DNA of 64,000 nucleotides from Siphonodentalium dalli (taxonomy: Eukaryota > Mollusca > Scaphopoda > Gadilida > Siphonodentaliidae), in NCBI GenBank assembly GCA_032622095.1, contig CP136066.1:99035319-99099318 (forward strand), given 5' to 3'. The notes under the pieces are model-generated. The model was not told where the DNA came from and ran no database searches. It saw only the letters and a list, made by a program, of their open reading frames with translations. A program made the position numbers and the translations under genes. Shown here piece by piece: positions 11,525 to 20,971 of the stretch. Position 1 is the first letter of the stretch. Each line of letters begins with the position of its first letter.

Positions 11525-11976
11525 TGTGGTATAATTTGGATTATAAATACACCTGTATTGACCCCTTTAAGGCTTTATACAGCTACTGAGCTAGGAAAGT
11601 CCCACCTTAATAGTGTTCTGGGTTCAGATTGGGACCATTAAATCTGGTTATGCTTGAACTATTTGGGTCGGTTAGTGATTACTGATAGCCTCAGTACTCC
11701 AATCTTAAGAGATCATGACTTGACCCAGAGGTGTGATTGATTGGGTATTCACCCTAAAAGCATGCAGTTCCCAGCTGATATCTGAACCCAGGGCCAGGTG
11801 GGCAAATTAGTTGATACCTGAACATGCTGTGAAGAAGACCTAGCTGCTGCTCTGCAGGGACGAGGCCGGCCTCATCGTGTGACCAGGGTCACTCATGACA
11901 GGAGTTGGGGTGTTTCTACAAGGTGAGTAACACACTTAGATCACCCGTTCTGTGGAGAGATACCCAAATTCTCCAT
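11525..11976 (+). repeat. 3' long terminal repeat
   Basis: Nearly identical to 5498-5935. It carries extra CTACTGAG-type sequence near 11583 and GGCCAG-type sequence near 11790, plus one C/G difference, relative to the 5' copy. Confidence 0.9.
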
Positions 11977-11981
11977 AAGTC

Positions 11982-12915
11982 CAGTCCTTCGAATTTGGAA
12001 AACGTAGGTGCGCGATATATCGCTCGGAGCTTTTGGAATTTGCGCGCGCCTTTTTTGCGGGAGCACAATTCAAATTAACATGGATGAAATGATTACTGAA
12101 TAAAGACAAACACAATTATAATGATACACACGTGTAATTCCAAGTGTGCCTTTGGCAACTTAAAGTGAAAACAGAAATAAAAACATATGTTTATATTGTA
12201 GTACAATATCTAGTCCACAATAATCCGATTATCTGGCAATCCAGGTGAATCTAATCACGGTAATGAGTCCACTTCCGCGTCTGAGAGCGCATGCTCACCA
12301 GACTCGCAGTCGCTTAAAACTTCAAACTCGGAAGTGGAATCGTTACCGCAATCAGATTCACCGGAATCAACCGGGGCTCTCTTTCGTTTTGATAGAGTCG
12401 GTATTTGAGGAGGCTCCAATGTCCATTTTTCTCCGAGTCGAAAGATACTGGCTTCGAAGTATAGCTTCGAAGTCTAGTTAAACTTAAAACCTAATCTATG
12501 GCAATAATATTCAAATGAATCGGCGAATCCCGCATGCCGAAACATCAAACGAGGCTGCCAAAGAATTGACACTGTTTTTTGCGGGAACTCGCACGTGCAG
12601 CAGTTGTGACGAGGTGTACCCCAATCATTGAGTGAGAAAGACGCCGGCGGCCGCTTTGATCTTTGTTATTATGTTCGTAATCAACGTCATCGCTACTGAG
12701 AAAGATACACGGTGAATAGTCTTGTCGGCGTTTAACCATTGATGTGCTGTTTGTTAAAATCTCGTTCACTGGCTGCAAATTCCGACGCGCTGGCTGCAAA
12801 TTCCGACGCGCGCATTTAAATTTTTCGGCGTGCGCATTTAATAACTCGCTGGTTTTTAGATCCGCGTGCGCCAAGGCGCGCAAGCGCAATTGCGCGCCTC
12901 AAAATCGAAGGACTG
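11982..12915. mobile_element. Inverted-repeat element with CAGTCCTTCGA ends
   Basis: CAGTCCTTCGA at 11982 is mirrored by TCGAAGGACTG ending at 12915, and both ends run into GCGCGC-rich stretches. AAGTC is next to the left end and TAAGTC next to the right, but the left AAGTC is also the LTR target duplication, so the target signature is ambiguous. A 21-bp direct duplication (CTGGCTGCAAATTCCGACG, 12770-12812) lies inside. Confidence 0.5.
12256..12478 (-). pseudogene. Possible THAP-domain end and acidic linker of a transposase
   Basis: A minus-strand frame of about 73 codons without its own start. It contains FRLGEKWTLEPPQIPTLSKR, which resembles the C-terminal end of a THAP zinc-finger domain (a basic/LG stretch followed by a VPT-like motif), then KRKR and an acidic Ser/Asp/Glu-rich stretch. 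The Cys/His residues of a THAP domain are not clearly in frame upstream. THAP domains occur in P-type and some Kolobok-type transposases, which would suit the TTAA ends of the host element. This is a weak, pattern-based reading. Confidence 0.3.
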
Positions 12916-12944
12916 TAAGTCGCACGACTAAAATCGTACCATGT

Positions 12945-12989
12945 GCGACAAATATCGTGCAATAAATATCGCATCGTATGCGGCGGGCT
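12945..12989 (-). repeat. Right terminal inverted repeat of the TTAA transposon
   Basis: Inverted counterpart of 2412-2456. It reads TATCGCATCGTATGCGGCGG toward TTAA at 12990-12993. Confidence 0.75.
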
Positions 12990-13027
12990 TTAAAGATGTA
13001 GGTGAGGCCGGGTGCTATAGATAATAG
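12990..13027 (-). pseudogene. Upstream remnant of the split non-LTR reverse transcriptase
   Basis: The minus-strand frame reads LLSIAPGLTYIF before running into TTAA. This is the segment that precedes the SL...P.DW motif in CR1-like reverse transcriptases; that motif begins at the other side of the insertion (below 2408). Further upstream a stop codon and loss of similarity follow, which fits 5' truncation of the original retrotransposon. Confidence 0.7.
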
Positions 13028-13181
13028 CTAGAGTTTTGACTATAGTAGACTTACTACTTTTACTAAGTTTTAGTACTTAGCACATTTTTTTCTCAAACAC
13101 GCCTATTCAGGCTATTGTCTATTCAGATGTTCAGACTGAGAACAAACGATCGATATTGTTTTATGCTATTTTAAAACTGAC

Positions 13182-13294
13182 CTGTCTTTCCCTTTCCCAT
13201 CAACCCACACATATAGACTGCCGACATAAATTACAGCGAATAGAAAGCACAAAAGTGCGGCTTGCCAAGATTCTAAAACAAAAACAACCGCCAT
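13182..13294 (-). CDS. RCE1: CAAX prenyl protease 2 (RCE1), first coding exon
   Basis: The ATG is at 13294-13292 and 37 codons plus two bases follow to a donor GACAG/GTCAGT (GT at 13181-13180). The peptide has a hydrophobic segment (residues 12-30) ending IYVGSLYVW, then a short basic stretch VDGKGKD; human RCE1 has SYVGSLYVW at the same place, directly followed by its first loop. RCE1 is an integral endoplasmic reticulum membrane protease that removes the last three residues of prenylated CaaX proteins such as Ras; its catalytic Glu/His residues are in later exons. No later exon was found between 1 and 13181, which is filled with transposons, so intron 1 probably runs past the left edge. The match rests on a short segment recalled from memory. 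Confidence 0.75.
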
Positions 13295-13852
13295 TGTCAG
13301 TCACCGGTCATGCCGAGTTTGTCTCCCTTTAATAAATGCGGTATTAGTTTCGTATACTTCTAAACCTGTCTCTAAAATCAGAATTCGCACACCAAATTAA
13401 TCAAAATTGTAACCAAAGGTCAATATGACGATAAAAGTTCCACCAACATTGAACTTATTTTATTAAAGATAAAATAATTACATTACGAAAATAATATAAC
13501 TGTGTAGAGCTGAACACCAAAAAAACAAGGAAGTGAGAATGAAGGAACCGTTTTCCGAAACTTTTCGCACGCACAAGTGAAAATCACAACATATAAAAGA
13601 ACCAAGGACATTAATCAACGACAGAGTGGTATCAAAAGAAGACAACTTTCGCAACTTCTTCTTCTTCTATTGATCTATCCGCTCTCGTAGAGCAACCACA
13701 CTATACAAAAGTGTGTACACAGTTAATTATTAAATGTTAAATAAACACAACCATAAAATCTTCTCTGATGGACCCAAGTATCGCATCCACAAATATAAAA
13801 GTATGAAAGTCATTCAGTTAAGAGTTTGAAGATTGAACAAAAAGTTATGAAT
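13295..13852. other. Intergenic gap between two minus-strand genes
   Basis: About 560 bp separate the RCE1 start from the stop codon of the upstream exon. It should hold the RCE1 promoter and 5' leader and the upstream gene's 3' untranslated region. Minus-strand AATAAA-type words occur in the AT-rich part near 13470-13500, but none is decisive. The short distance suggests tightly packed neighbours. Confidence 0.4.
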
Positions 13853-14020
13853 TTAGAAGTTGTATCCTTTGTGTGTGGAGGGTATAACATAATCTGTCTG
13901 TGGCGTTAGTGATTGCAGCTTGACAATGTCCTCCTTTCTTACGTCCGCATCTGAGCACTGCACTTGCTTCCATATATCCAGAATTGCTTGCAAGGTCAGC
14001 TTTTGCAAACACAAACGTTG
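13853..14020 (-). CDS. Last coding exon of an unidentified gene
   Basis: A pyrimidine-rich tract and TTCTAG (AG at 14022-14021) precede an open frame of 55 codons ending in TAA at 13855-13853. The peptide begins QRLCLQKLTLQAILDIWKQV, continues with a charged helix-like part (DADVRKEDIVKLQ), and ends TDYVIPSTHKGYNF. Codon content and the splice acceptor look like a real exon, and it is not repeated elsewhere in the window. I do not recognise the family. It lies upstream of RCE1 on the same strand; its earlier exons should be at higher coordinates on the minus strand, but none was found with confidence. Confidence 0.55.
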   Translation of the reverse strand, partial: QRLCLQKLTLQAILDIWKQVQCSDADVRKEDIVKLQSLTPQTDYVIPSTHKGYNF

Positions 14021-14164
14021 CTAGAAAAGTAGAAGTAAATGTAGAAGGTCTCTGTAAGTGTAAGTTTGATCATTGATGAGTGTTGGAAGGTACCGTATCT
14101 GGAGAAGTCGGCCCGCGCCAAGTCGGCTCCATTAATTAGAAGAGATTAAATCGGCTTAATTTTT

Positions 14165-14640
14165 ATGTTTACCCATACCATAGTATGGTAAACATAGTGT
14201 CGTTGCCCGGATTGACCACTCGTCGTTGGTCTGTCTGTCTGTCTGTCTGTCCGTAGACACTTTACGAGTAATGCGATAACTCAAACATTTTTTATCCGAT
14301 CGAAACCAAATTTTGTATATGGGTTTCTCAGCCCAAAATACAGATCGAGTTCGAATTTGGGTTTGATCCGAGATTTTGTTACAGAGTTATGGCCCTTTTT
14401 CAACTTAGAATTCACGCATTCTGCCATAACTCAAACATTTTTTATCTGATTGGAACCAAATTTGGTATGTTAGTTTCACAGCCCATAATACAGATCGAGT
14501 TCGAATATGGGTTTGATCCGATTAATTTTAAAGGAGTTATGACCCTTTTTCGAGATTTTTTTTTTTTTTTTTAAATTCATTTTTTTTAGATTTAGCTCCT
14601 TGCTAAATTTAGCATATATATACAGATATTAAATTTTGTG
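14165..14640. repeat. Dispersed repeat with GTCTGTCT microsatellite and internal duplication
   Basis: Opens near the palindrome CCATACCATAGTATGG, has (GTCT)n at 14230-14252, then two similar units of about 120 bp. Both units contain AACTCAAACATTTTTTATC, ACAGATCGAGTTCGAAT and GAGTTATGGCCC-type sequence, at about 14279 and 14431. It ends with TTTAGCTCCTTGCTAAATTTAGC. Related segments are at 27350-27775 and 31060-31740. Confidence 0.6.
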
Positions 14641-14649
14641 TTTGAACTT

Positions 14650-16084
14650 TAATAATAATAATAAAAAAAATTAAATAATAAAAAAAAATTGACACTTTCA
14701 TTTATTTTAGTTTTATACGATTAATTAGGTGTGAATCCGTGTGATATCCTGTTTTGAAAATATGAAGATTTTATTGCAATAGTTTCATGTAATATAATGA
14801 TATCAATAAATTACCATGTAATCCAACATCCAGAGTATATCAGAGGATTTTTATAGATGTTGTCATTCCAAGTGAAATCTGTTATGAAATGAGTGATGAC
14901 ATATGATACAGAGCTCTGGTGGGTCAAGCAAGATAAACAACACTGGTGGCTGGCTGTTTGTTTATTCTAACTGTCAAATTGATTAATGGCAGCACAAGAC
15001 AGGTGTTTTTCCTATTCTTGAAATTTCATTACAGGATGAGATACGGGCCCCCTCACCTATATAAGTGTCTTCTAAATTCCATTAATTTGCTTCAAAAATA
15101 ATTAACCCTTTCCAAGGTCTCCATAGACACATGCTATAATGTACATGGACTCTTCCTCATATCTCTTAATATATATTGGGTATCTTTGCACACTTCTATC
15201 AATTTTGGTATTGACTGATTAATTGATTTTTGAAAAATATATTAACCCTTCAGACACGTGCTTTCAAAATTAAAACAACAGCTGATAGCCAATTTGATTT
15301 ATCTATGCAATGGGGAAACAGGCAGATAAATATACATGACTATTGTAAGTGATGACTTGTTTTGAAAATCAATATGGTAGATGTTAGTATTTCCAGGAAC
15401 CTTATTTTCCCATTTGTTCACATTTTCATGGTTGATTGAATTTTAGGGGCCACAGAGCACTTAGAAGATTAACATTGAAGGTTGTGGCTTTAGTGCCCAA
15501 GCTACTTGTAAAACATTGTAATGTGTGAAACCATTCAAATGAGGGCTAACTTACTTTCTTTTATATGAACTATTTAGTGGTCATCCCCATCATATTATGT
15601 CTGTATAACATTATATAGATAATACTTTTGAATTGTATAAACTACATATATTTTTGAAAAACATACACCCCTGTTATGAAACACTTAATCTTATTTAATA
15701 CACAGGTCAGATCTGATCTTATATCTGTCCATGTTTGATAAACAAATAACTGGGGAGAATGCGGGAAGGGGGGGGGGGTAATTAAAGTACCATTTAAATA
15801 CGAGATGGAATCCCCTACATATGTCGTTCTAAGCAGTCTGGCTTGTCAACAATTATAATTTCTCTTTAGAAGTGAATAATAAATTTTGAATATCTGGCAT
15901 GTCAAAAGTGGCAAAGATAGGGATTTATCACTTTTGCTTCCAATGAATTAACTTAAACTCCTAAACATGTCCTCCGAAATCACTAAACAATTGGATCTCA
16001 CAGTGAGAGGTCCTTGTGTGAATAGGGACAGAGTTATGAGATTTAAAACTACTCCTCCCCCAACCCAAATACTTTAACCCTTTC
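14650..16084. other. AT-rich non-coding stretch
   Basis: No exon, hairpin or terminal repeat could be supported here apart from a G-run at 15769-15778. Stops are dense on both strands. It may be intron of the unidentified minus-strand gene. Confidence 0.4.
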
Positions 16085-16088
16085 TTAA

Positions 16089-16480
16089 CCCTTTACCCAA
16101 CAAACCGGCCAAAACCGGCCAAATAAAGCTTCAACAGCCTAAAATATCTTCGGTCTGTCTCAATAGAACCATACAAATATGGATATCATTGGAACCGGCT
16201 CCTTGACCACATTGTGATAGTTACAGTTATGCCCTGTGCCAATGCATTCTCTTATATATGCGAGTCGACCATAGGTCGCCTCGCATATATAAGAGAATGC
16301 ATTGGCCTAAAAAAAATCTTTTTTTAACACTTTTTACCATTTTTTCTTACATTCTTTAACAATTTTATAATTTTTAATGTGTTAAGCCAATGCATTCTCT
16401 TATATATGCGAGGCGACCTATGGTCGACTCGCATATATAAGAGAATGCATTGGCACAGGGCCCTTCTGTTGGGTAAAGGG
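16089..16480. mobile_element. TTAA-target MITE with paired internal hairpins
   Basis: Flanked by TTAA at 16085-16088 and 16481-16484. The ends are CCCTTTACCCAACA and its inverse TGTTGGGTAAAGGG. A long palindromic module (16238-16306; arms of AATGCATTCTCTTATATATG around GTCGACCATAGGTCGCC) is followed, after about 80 bp, by the same module inverted (16386-16455). The element can therefore fold both into two local hairpins and into one long stem. CCC-starting ends and TTAA suggest a piggyBac-type source. No coding potential. Confidence 0.85.
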
Positions 16481-16574
16481 TTAAGACAAATTATTTGAGC
16501 TTTTGATTTCAAGTTGGGTACTGATATATGGATTAATTCCTGTGATCATATCTTTGACAAATTATCAGTTATGG

Positions 16575-16632
16575 CTAGTCACTATCGCCAAGGTATGGGT
16601 TAAACATCTGCCGATCGTGATCGGCCTCTCGT
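16575..16632 (+). repeat. Conserved short dispersed repeat, copy 1
   Basis: TAGTCACTATCGCCAAGGT, then GGGTTAAACATCTGCC and GATCGTGATCGGCCTCTCGT. It is nearly identical to 35235-35293 although both flanks differ. No terminal repeat or tRNA-like fold was recognised. Confidence 0.65.
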
Positions 16633-17599
16633 ATTGAGATACCGGTAGTGTTTATGTTGGCTAATTGTGAGGTCCCCAACTCAAAATAATATATATATAT
16701 CAGGTCGAGCACACATGCAAAATGGTCTATTTACCTCATTTCGTCTATCATAGCCCGATTGAGCTACGGTTTTAATGTGATTTACACGCCTCTACCGTTT
16801 CGTACCTTGGTCGTTTCGTACAAAGACGTTTCGTACACTCTGGTCGATTCGTACCATTATTTTGGTTGTTTCGTACCAAACTTTTTGGTCGTTTCGTTCC
16901 ATCGAAAAAAAATATTGTAATTACTAGTGTTGAATGTAAAGATGTCTATTACCATTGTTTTATTTCTGTATTAATATATGTGTATATACTAGCTAGTAAT
17001 CATGAAATCGGCGGTACCGGGTTTGTTCAGTATACTTGGTATGTTGTTACAGCGAAGGGTTGCCGATCACTGATTAGTCTTTAGAAGTGCTCATCAGTGA
17101 TTTCACACTTTGCTGATGTGTCACCTTATACAAAATTCGCACAAGCTGTGGAAAATTTCGCGATCTTGGACAGTCAGTACAATCGGTATAAACGTTTGTA
17201 ATGATAACGTGTCTTGACAGCATTACCTGTTATGCTATATTGATATGTTTTAATATCAACGGATTAATCGAGATAAACAAAATTACGATCGAAAAGGTGA
17301 GCCACTACTTATATTCCATGACTTTTTAAAGTTATAGATATAGTTAGTGTAAACATATTTTATTCCAATCAAAATAATAACATATATAAACATTTAACAG
17401 ACATTTTACAGGAGAATAGAATAATATAAATTCGATTGATTGGAAAGGGGATTAAACAACAAGCCCAAGGGCTTTTATTAAGTTTGCTCCCCTTTTGTTT
17501 CGCGCCCGCTCTTCATTAAGTGTAGAGAGGGGGTCGGACGGGAAGGAATGAAAATATCATAATTATAGTAATGATGATGTCGTTAGAAGCAGGGAGAGA

Positions 17600-17645
17600 A
17601 ATTGTGAATGAGAAAGAGAGAAAGAGAGAGAGAGAAAGAGATATA
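17600..17645 (+). repeat. GA-rich microsatellite
   Basis: A run of GAGA/GAAAGA motifs, about 45 bp. Confidence 0.8.
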
Positions 17646-17893
17646 AAAGGGATGAGATGCTGGGAGAGGGGGTAGTTTTCAATAGTTGAGTTGATTTATT
17701 GCGTATTAGTAATGATGCTCGTCTATAGTATTCTTCGTGCGTCAGGCGCCATGGGAGGGGGTCAAGCCCAGATATTTATTGGTTGCATTTGTCAATTTGT
17801 AATTAGGCATAAACAGTGGGGAATATCATGATGCCGCATAACTCGACCAGAATCCAAAGCAATTCGTTGACCGTATGTATACAGGTGATAGAA

Positions 17894-18445
17894 TCATGGG
17901 AATCTTTTTGTTCTCATGATATATGTCTGAACTGCATTAAATATTTCTTTGTTTTCGCGAAGGCTAAGCTCCCTTGATCCCCGCAGTAGAGTGTTTTCAG
18001 ATAGGGCAACATTGGGTAGGGAGTCATATAGTTCTCTTCTGGGCTCTTGATAAAGTGTACATTCAAAGAGATAGTGGTAAGTTGTCTCAAATTCCCCACA
18101 TAGACAGAAGGGGAAATTTTTAACATGATTATCTGTCAGGTCTCCACTCAGGTGGCTACAGTTCAGTCTTAACCGGGTATGAAGGATGTGTGATTTACGG
18201 CATTTACTATGATAAAAATGGGCAGGTGGACGCATATTGTCATTGTTGAGTTCCTTTTTGAATTCGTCGATTGTTCTGCTACCCTTTGTAGATTCCGGCA
18301 GTTTGTTCCATTCAGTAATTGCCGCTGGTAAGAACGAATCCATATAATAGTCATAATTAATATTCGAGGGTAGTCTTATATGTTCAAATCTGAAGTTATA
18401 TCTAGAGTTATTTGCCTGGATTGGTCGAACATAATTTCTTAAAAT
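17894..18445 (-). pseudogene. C-terminal region of a non-LTR retrotransposon ORF2
   Basis: About 180 codons open on the minus strand. Upstream of the first ATG the frame continues with RYNFRFEHIRLPSN, then SFLPAAITEWNKLPES, ILHTRLRLNC and FCLCGEFETTYHYLFEC, and ends KRFP. This order (RYN.R, SF.P..I.WN.LP, LH.RLR..CS.L, C.CG..ET..HY...C) is typical of the region after the reverse transcriptase in several non-LTR families. The reverse transcriptase itself is absent, so this is a 5'-truncated copy with a largely intact 3' reading frame. It sits inside the foldback-like element. Confidence 0.8.
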
Positions 18446-19016
18446 AGATATAGTTATAATTATTGTGGTTATGGTTACGGCTAGAGCATGGTTATGCTTA
18501 TAGAAACATTTAGTATGGGGACATGGTACGGGTTGCCGATAGGTATGGTTATGATTAAGGTTTGGGTTATGGGAAAGGTAATGATTGAGAGGGGATTAGG
18601 ATAGGAATATATATGATAATTATATGGAAGTATCAAACTTCCAATTGGAAGTTTAAAATTTCTAGTTAATACTGTTATTCATGTATGACTTTTATTTCGT
18701 TATATTAAGAAAACTTGAAAAAATTACGCTAGAATATTGTTTTTTCGATGGTACGAAACGACCAAAAAAATTGGTACGAAACAACCAAAATGATTGGTAC
18801 GAAACAACCAAAATAATGGTACGAATCGACCAGAGTGTACGAAACGTCTTTGTACGAAACGACCAAGGTACGAAACGTCTAGAAGCCTTAGCGTTTTAGT
18901 GTGTTTCCTGAAAATATAAGATTTTGTCATAAAAACTAAGGAAATATCCATTTGTTTTTGCAGATTATTTCATTTTGAAGGTCAAGAACGTTCAGTTTAT
19001 GTGGCTTACCTGATTG

Positions 19017-19745
19017 TAGTCCAACAAATTAGACTTTCGGATTAATAGGAATTTTAATATTTGGACATTTATGGACCTTTTAATCCTTCAGTCTAATGGA
19101 ACACGTGAAAACTTTGAGCACTACGAAGCCACACGAATTATGTGGCAAGGTCATGCCCCTTTAACTTACACTGTTCACGTCTAATGACACAAATAAAATT
19201 ACAAATAAAAAACACATACCTTTTGTTGGAATGTTAAATATCATGACTGAACTAACTAGCATAAATTTGTGTCACTATTAATCCATATAATTTTATAACA
19301 ACTCAACCGACTGAAATATTCAAACCCGTCTACACTAGCGAACACATATGAAAACGAAAGCACGCGCATGCGTAATAGATCAGAAATCTGGGAAAACATG
19401 CAAAATTAACATAATTTATTTGTATTTGAAAATGGTGATATGTTTTCCAATCCGGGATTAAACTAACAAATCTGTAATTCTGACAACTTTTATATCACAA
19501 TCTACCGGTATGTGTGAACACAAAGAATACAATCTATGCTGCAGGTAAGACTAATGTATTTGTAGATAATTTAAGAGAAAATGGTATTTTGATGGGTCAT
19601 ATCGGTGGTCACTGATGTTGACCTGCTTCAAAATGTGTGCTAACTTTGCTTTCAGCTCTTTTATTAGACTAGAAGGATTAATACAATCGTAAATGTCCAA
19701 ATATTAAAATATGTATTAATCCGAATAGTCTAATTTGTTGGACTA
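19017..19745. mobile_element. Inverted-repeat element with TAGTCCAA ends
   Basis: Ends start TAGTCCAACAAATTAGACT (left) and mirror at 19660-19745 (right), about 80 bp each with some mismatches. The flanks ACCTGATTG (19008-19016) and ACCTGATAG (19746-19754) agree at 8 of 9 positions, an 8-9 bp target duplication as made by hAT-type transposases. Its first eight bases match the ends of the element at 33045-33980. No coding potential seen. Confidence 0.7.
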
Positions 19746-20439
19746 ACCTGATAGGATAAAGCGATCAGCTTCATTCGGAGACGACTATTTGTGAAATGTA
19801 TTACGAACGCCGTTCAGAGAAGACAAGTACGGAAGCACGTTTCACAACCCTACTTTGAAATTTGGAAGCACTTCGCGTAACATTACAGTTATACAAATAT
19901 GGTTGTCCATTTGTTGTTCCGTACATTCCAACGGATAGATCTTACATTGGAATCCCATAAGGACGTATGGTACCAGTAATCCCCGGCATAAACGCAACCA
20001 ATCAGATTATAGCTTACAAACGGTGTTTGCGAACACAATTGTGAATGGTACTTCCTTAAATTGGATGAAGATTTTCATTTGATCAACAGATTTTGATGAT
20101 TCTTTCTTACCGTTACTAATGGTAAATTATCCAAAACAGATTGATTATGAATCGCTCAAAAGGTATTAAAGCCGTGGTGAGTCGTTGAGTTTTTTGCTTC
20201 TTTGTCCACATCAGAGTGGTAGGCAACAAATGGACAACGATTCTTGTGTCGTATTTTCATTGTATTGTCCGCAATCGGTAGAGGCGTGTAAATCACATTA
20301 AAACCGTAGCTCAATTGGGCTATGATAGACGAAATGAGCTAAATAGACCATTTTACATTTGTGCCCGACCTGTATATATATCAACACACAAAACTCATAA
20401 AAGAAAACAAGGTAAGTCTTCATCGCCAGTCCAGGTTCG

Positions 20440-20527
20440 GAATGGGGGGGGGGGGGGGGGGGTATTTGCTTCCTGCTGCGGTGGCATCCACCCCATGCAC
20501 AGTAGGCAAACACCTACTGTGCATGGG
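20440..20527. other. G-run of about 20 and short perfect hairpin
   Basis: A run of about 20 G (20444-20462) is followed by the hairpin CCATGCACAGTAGG / CCTACTGTGCATGG (20491-20526). Confidence 0.7.
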
Positions 20528-20529
20528 CA

Positions 20530-20970
20530 GAGTGTAATCTACTTACAAACTCACAAACCCTCTTCAACAGAATTACAGCATCCAAAAGTGGATTGTAGGA
20601 GATGGCTGACAGCCCTTTCAAATCTTCCCGGGTATCGTCCCAAACTCCAAACTTGCCAATTTTCATATACATTACTCAATTCGGCACAATGCTTGTTGAC
20701 AGCATTTACTGCAAATCTCTTGTCAGAGAACGACCAAGAGTCCATAGAATGCAATGCGACAGATGTTCTCGCTGGACTCATCGAATATGTAACACATGTA
20801 CATATACTTATTAGTCATTTAAAATTTTAATTTTGATGAAATTTTCTCAAGCATATGATTTGACGACAAGTCAGCTACTACGAAGGATCGCAGAGATTTC
20901 AGCACCCATCACTGACAGTGACAGTGATAGCGATGCCAACGTTGTTTGAATTTATTATTATATTGTCATT
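20530..20970. other. Non-coding stretch without recognised features
   Basis: Short reading frames on both strands show no recognisable domain and no splice sites. Nothing further can be supported. Confidence 0.35.
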
Positions 20971-20971
20971 A

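Larger units (their letters stand above)
5498..11976 (+). mobile_element. LTR retrotransposon without a pol region
   Basis: Two direct long repeats (5498-5935 and 11525-11976) bound a 5.6-kb internal region. The 5-bp AAGTC flanks both sides (5493-5497 and 11977-11981), the expected integration signature. The 3' LTR is preceded by a purine-rich tract ending AAAACAGGGAGGAA. The two LTRs differ by eye only in an 8-bp and a 6-bp length change and one substitution, so insertion was recent. The internal region holds gag-like reading frames at 6534-8993 on the plus strand and about 2.5 kb without reading frames. No reverse transcriptase, RNase H, integrase or protease is seen. It probably depends on enzymes supplied by another element. 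Confidence 0.88.
2408..12993. mobile_element. TTAA-target DNA transposon, composite insertion of about 10.6 kb
   Basis: The ends are inverted copies of each other: from 2412 inward GGCCGCCGCACACGATGCG, and from 12989 inward on the minus strand AGCCCGCCGCATACGATGCG, with similarity continuing about 45 bp. TTAA flanks both ends (2408-2411 and 12990-12993). The flanks are the two halves of one reverse transcriptase reading frame, which proves an insertion. TTAA targets are used by piggyBac and Kolobok type transposons; no DDE transposase is recognisable, so the family is open. Most of the length is later cargo: a tandem array (2862-4856), an inverted-repeat element (4863-5279), an LTR retrotransposon (5498-11976) and another inverted-repeat element (11982-12915). 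A stretch at 5425-5455 also resembles the ends, so rearrangement or a second nested copy is possible. Confidence 0.75.
16797..18876. mobile_element. Foldback-like element with arms made of GTTTCGTAC repeats
   Basis: The left arm 16797-16917 and right arm 18734-18876 are inverted copies. Each is built from repeated short words such as GGTACGAAACGACCAAA or their inverse, spaced about 20-27 bp. TCTA lies next to both ends, a possible 4-bp target duplication. The interior holds a non-LTR 3' fragment and a GA-rich microsatellite. Confidence 0.65.
16701..20372. mobile_element. Inverted-repeat element with 97-bp arms, composite
   Basis: The left arm 16701-16797 (starting CAGGTCGAGCACA) and the right arm 20276-20372 are inverted copies at high identity by eye. 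TATATATA sequence flanks both ends, so a TA or AT target cannot be resolved. Inside lie a second inverted-repeat element (16797-18876) and a third (19017-19745), so most of the length is nested cargo. Confidence 0.75.

Noticed and set aside
5498-11976. Interpreting the two 440-450-bp direct repeats as a plain segmental duplication
   Set aside because: TG start, polypurine tract, 5-bp flanking duplication and Gag-like frame between them fit LTRs better.
13640-13700. Possible tRNA or snRNA gene in the RCE1 upstream gap
   Set aside because: No cloverleaf, A-box/B-box pair or Sm-like site could be traced.
16324-16512. Small frames reading CQCILLYMRVDHRSPRIYKR and similar at 16324 and 51781
   Set aside because: They are translations of the palindromic MITE module and recur only because the DNA does.
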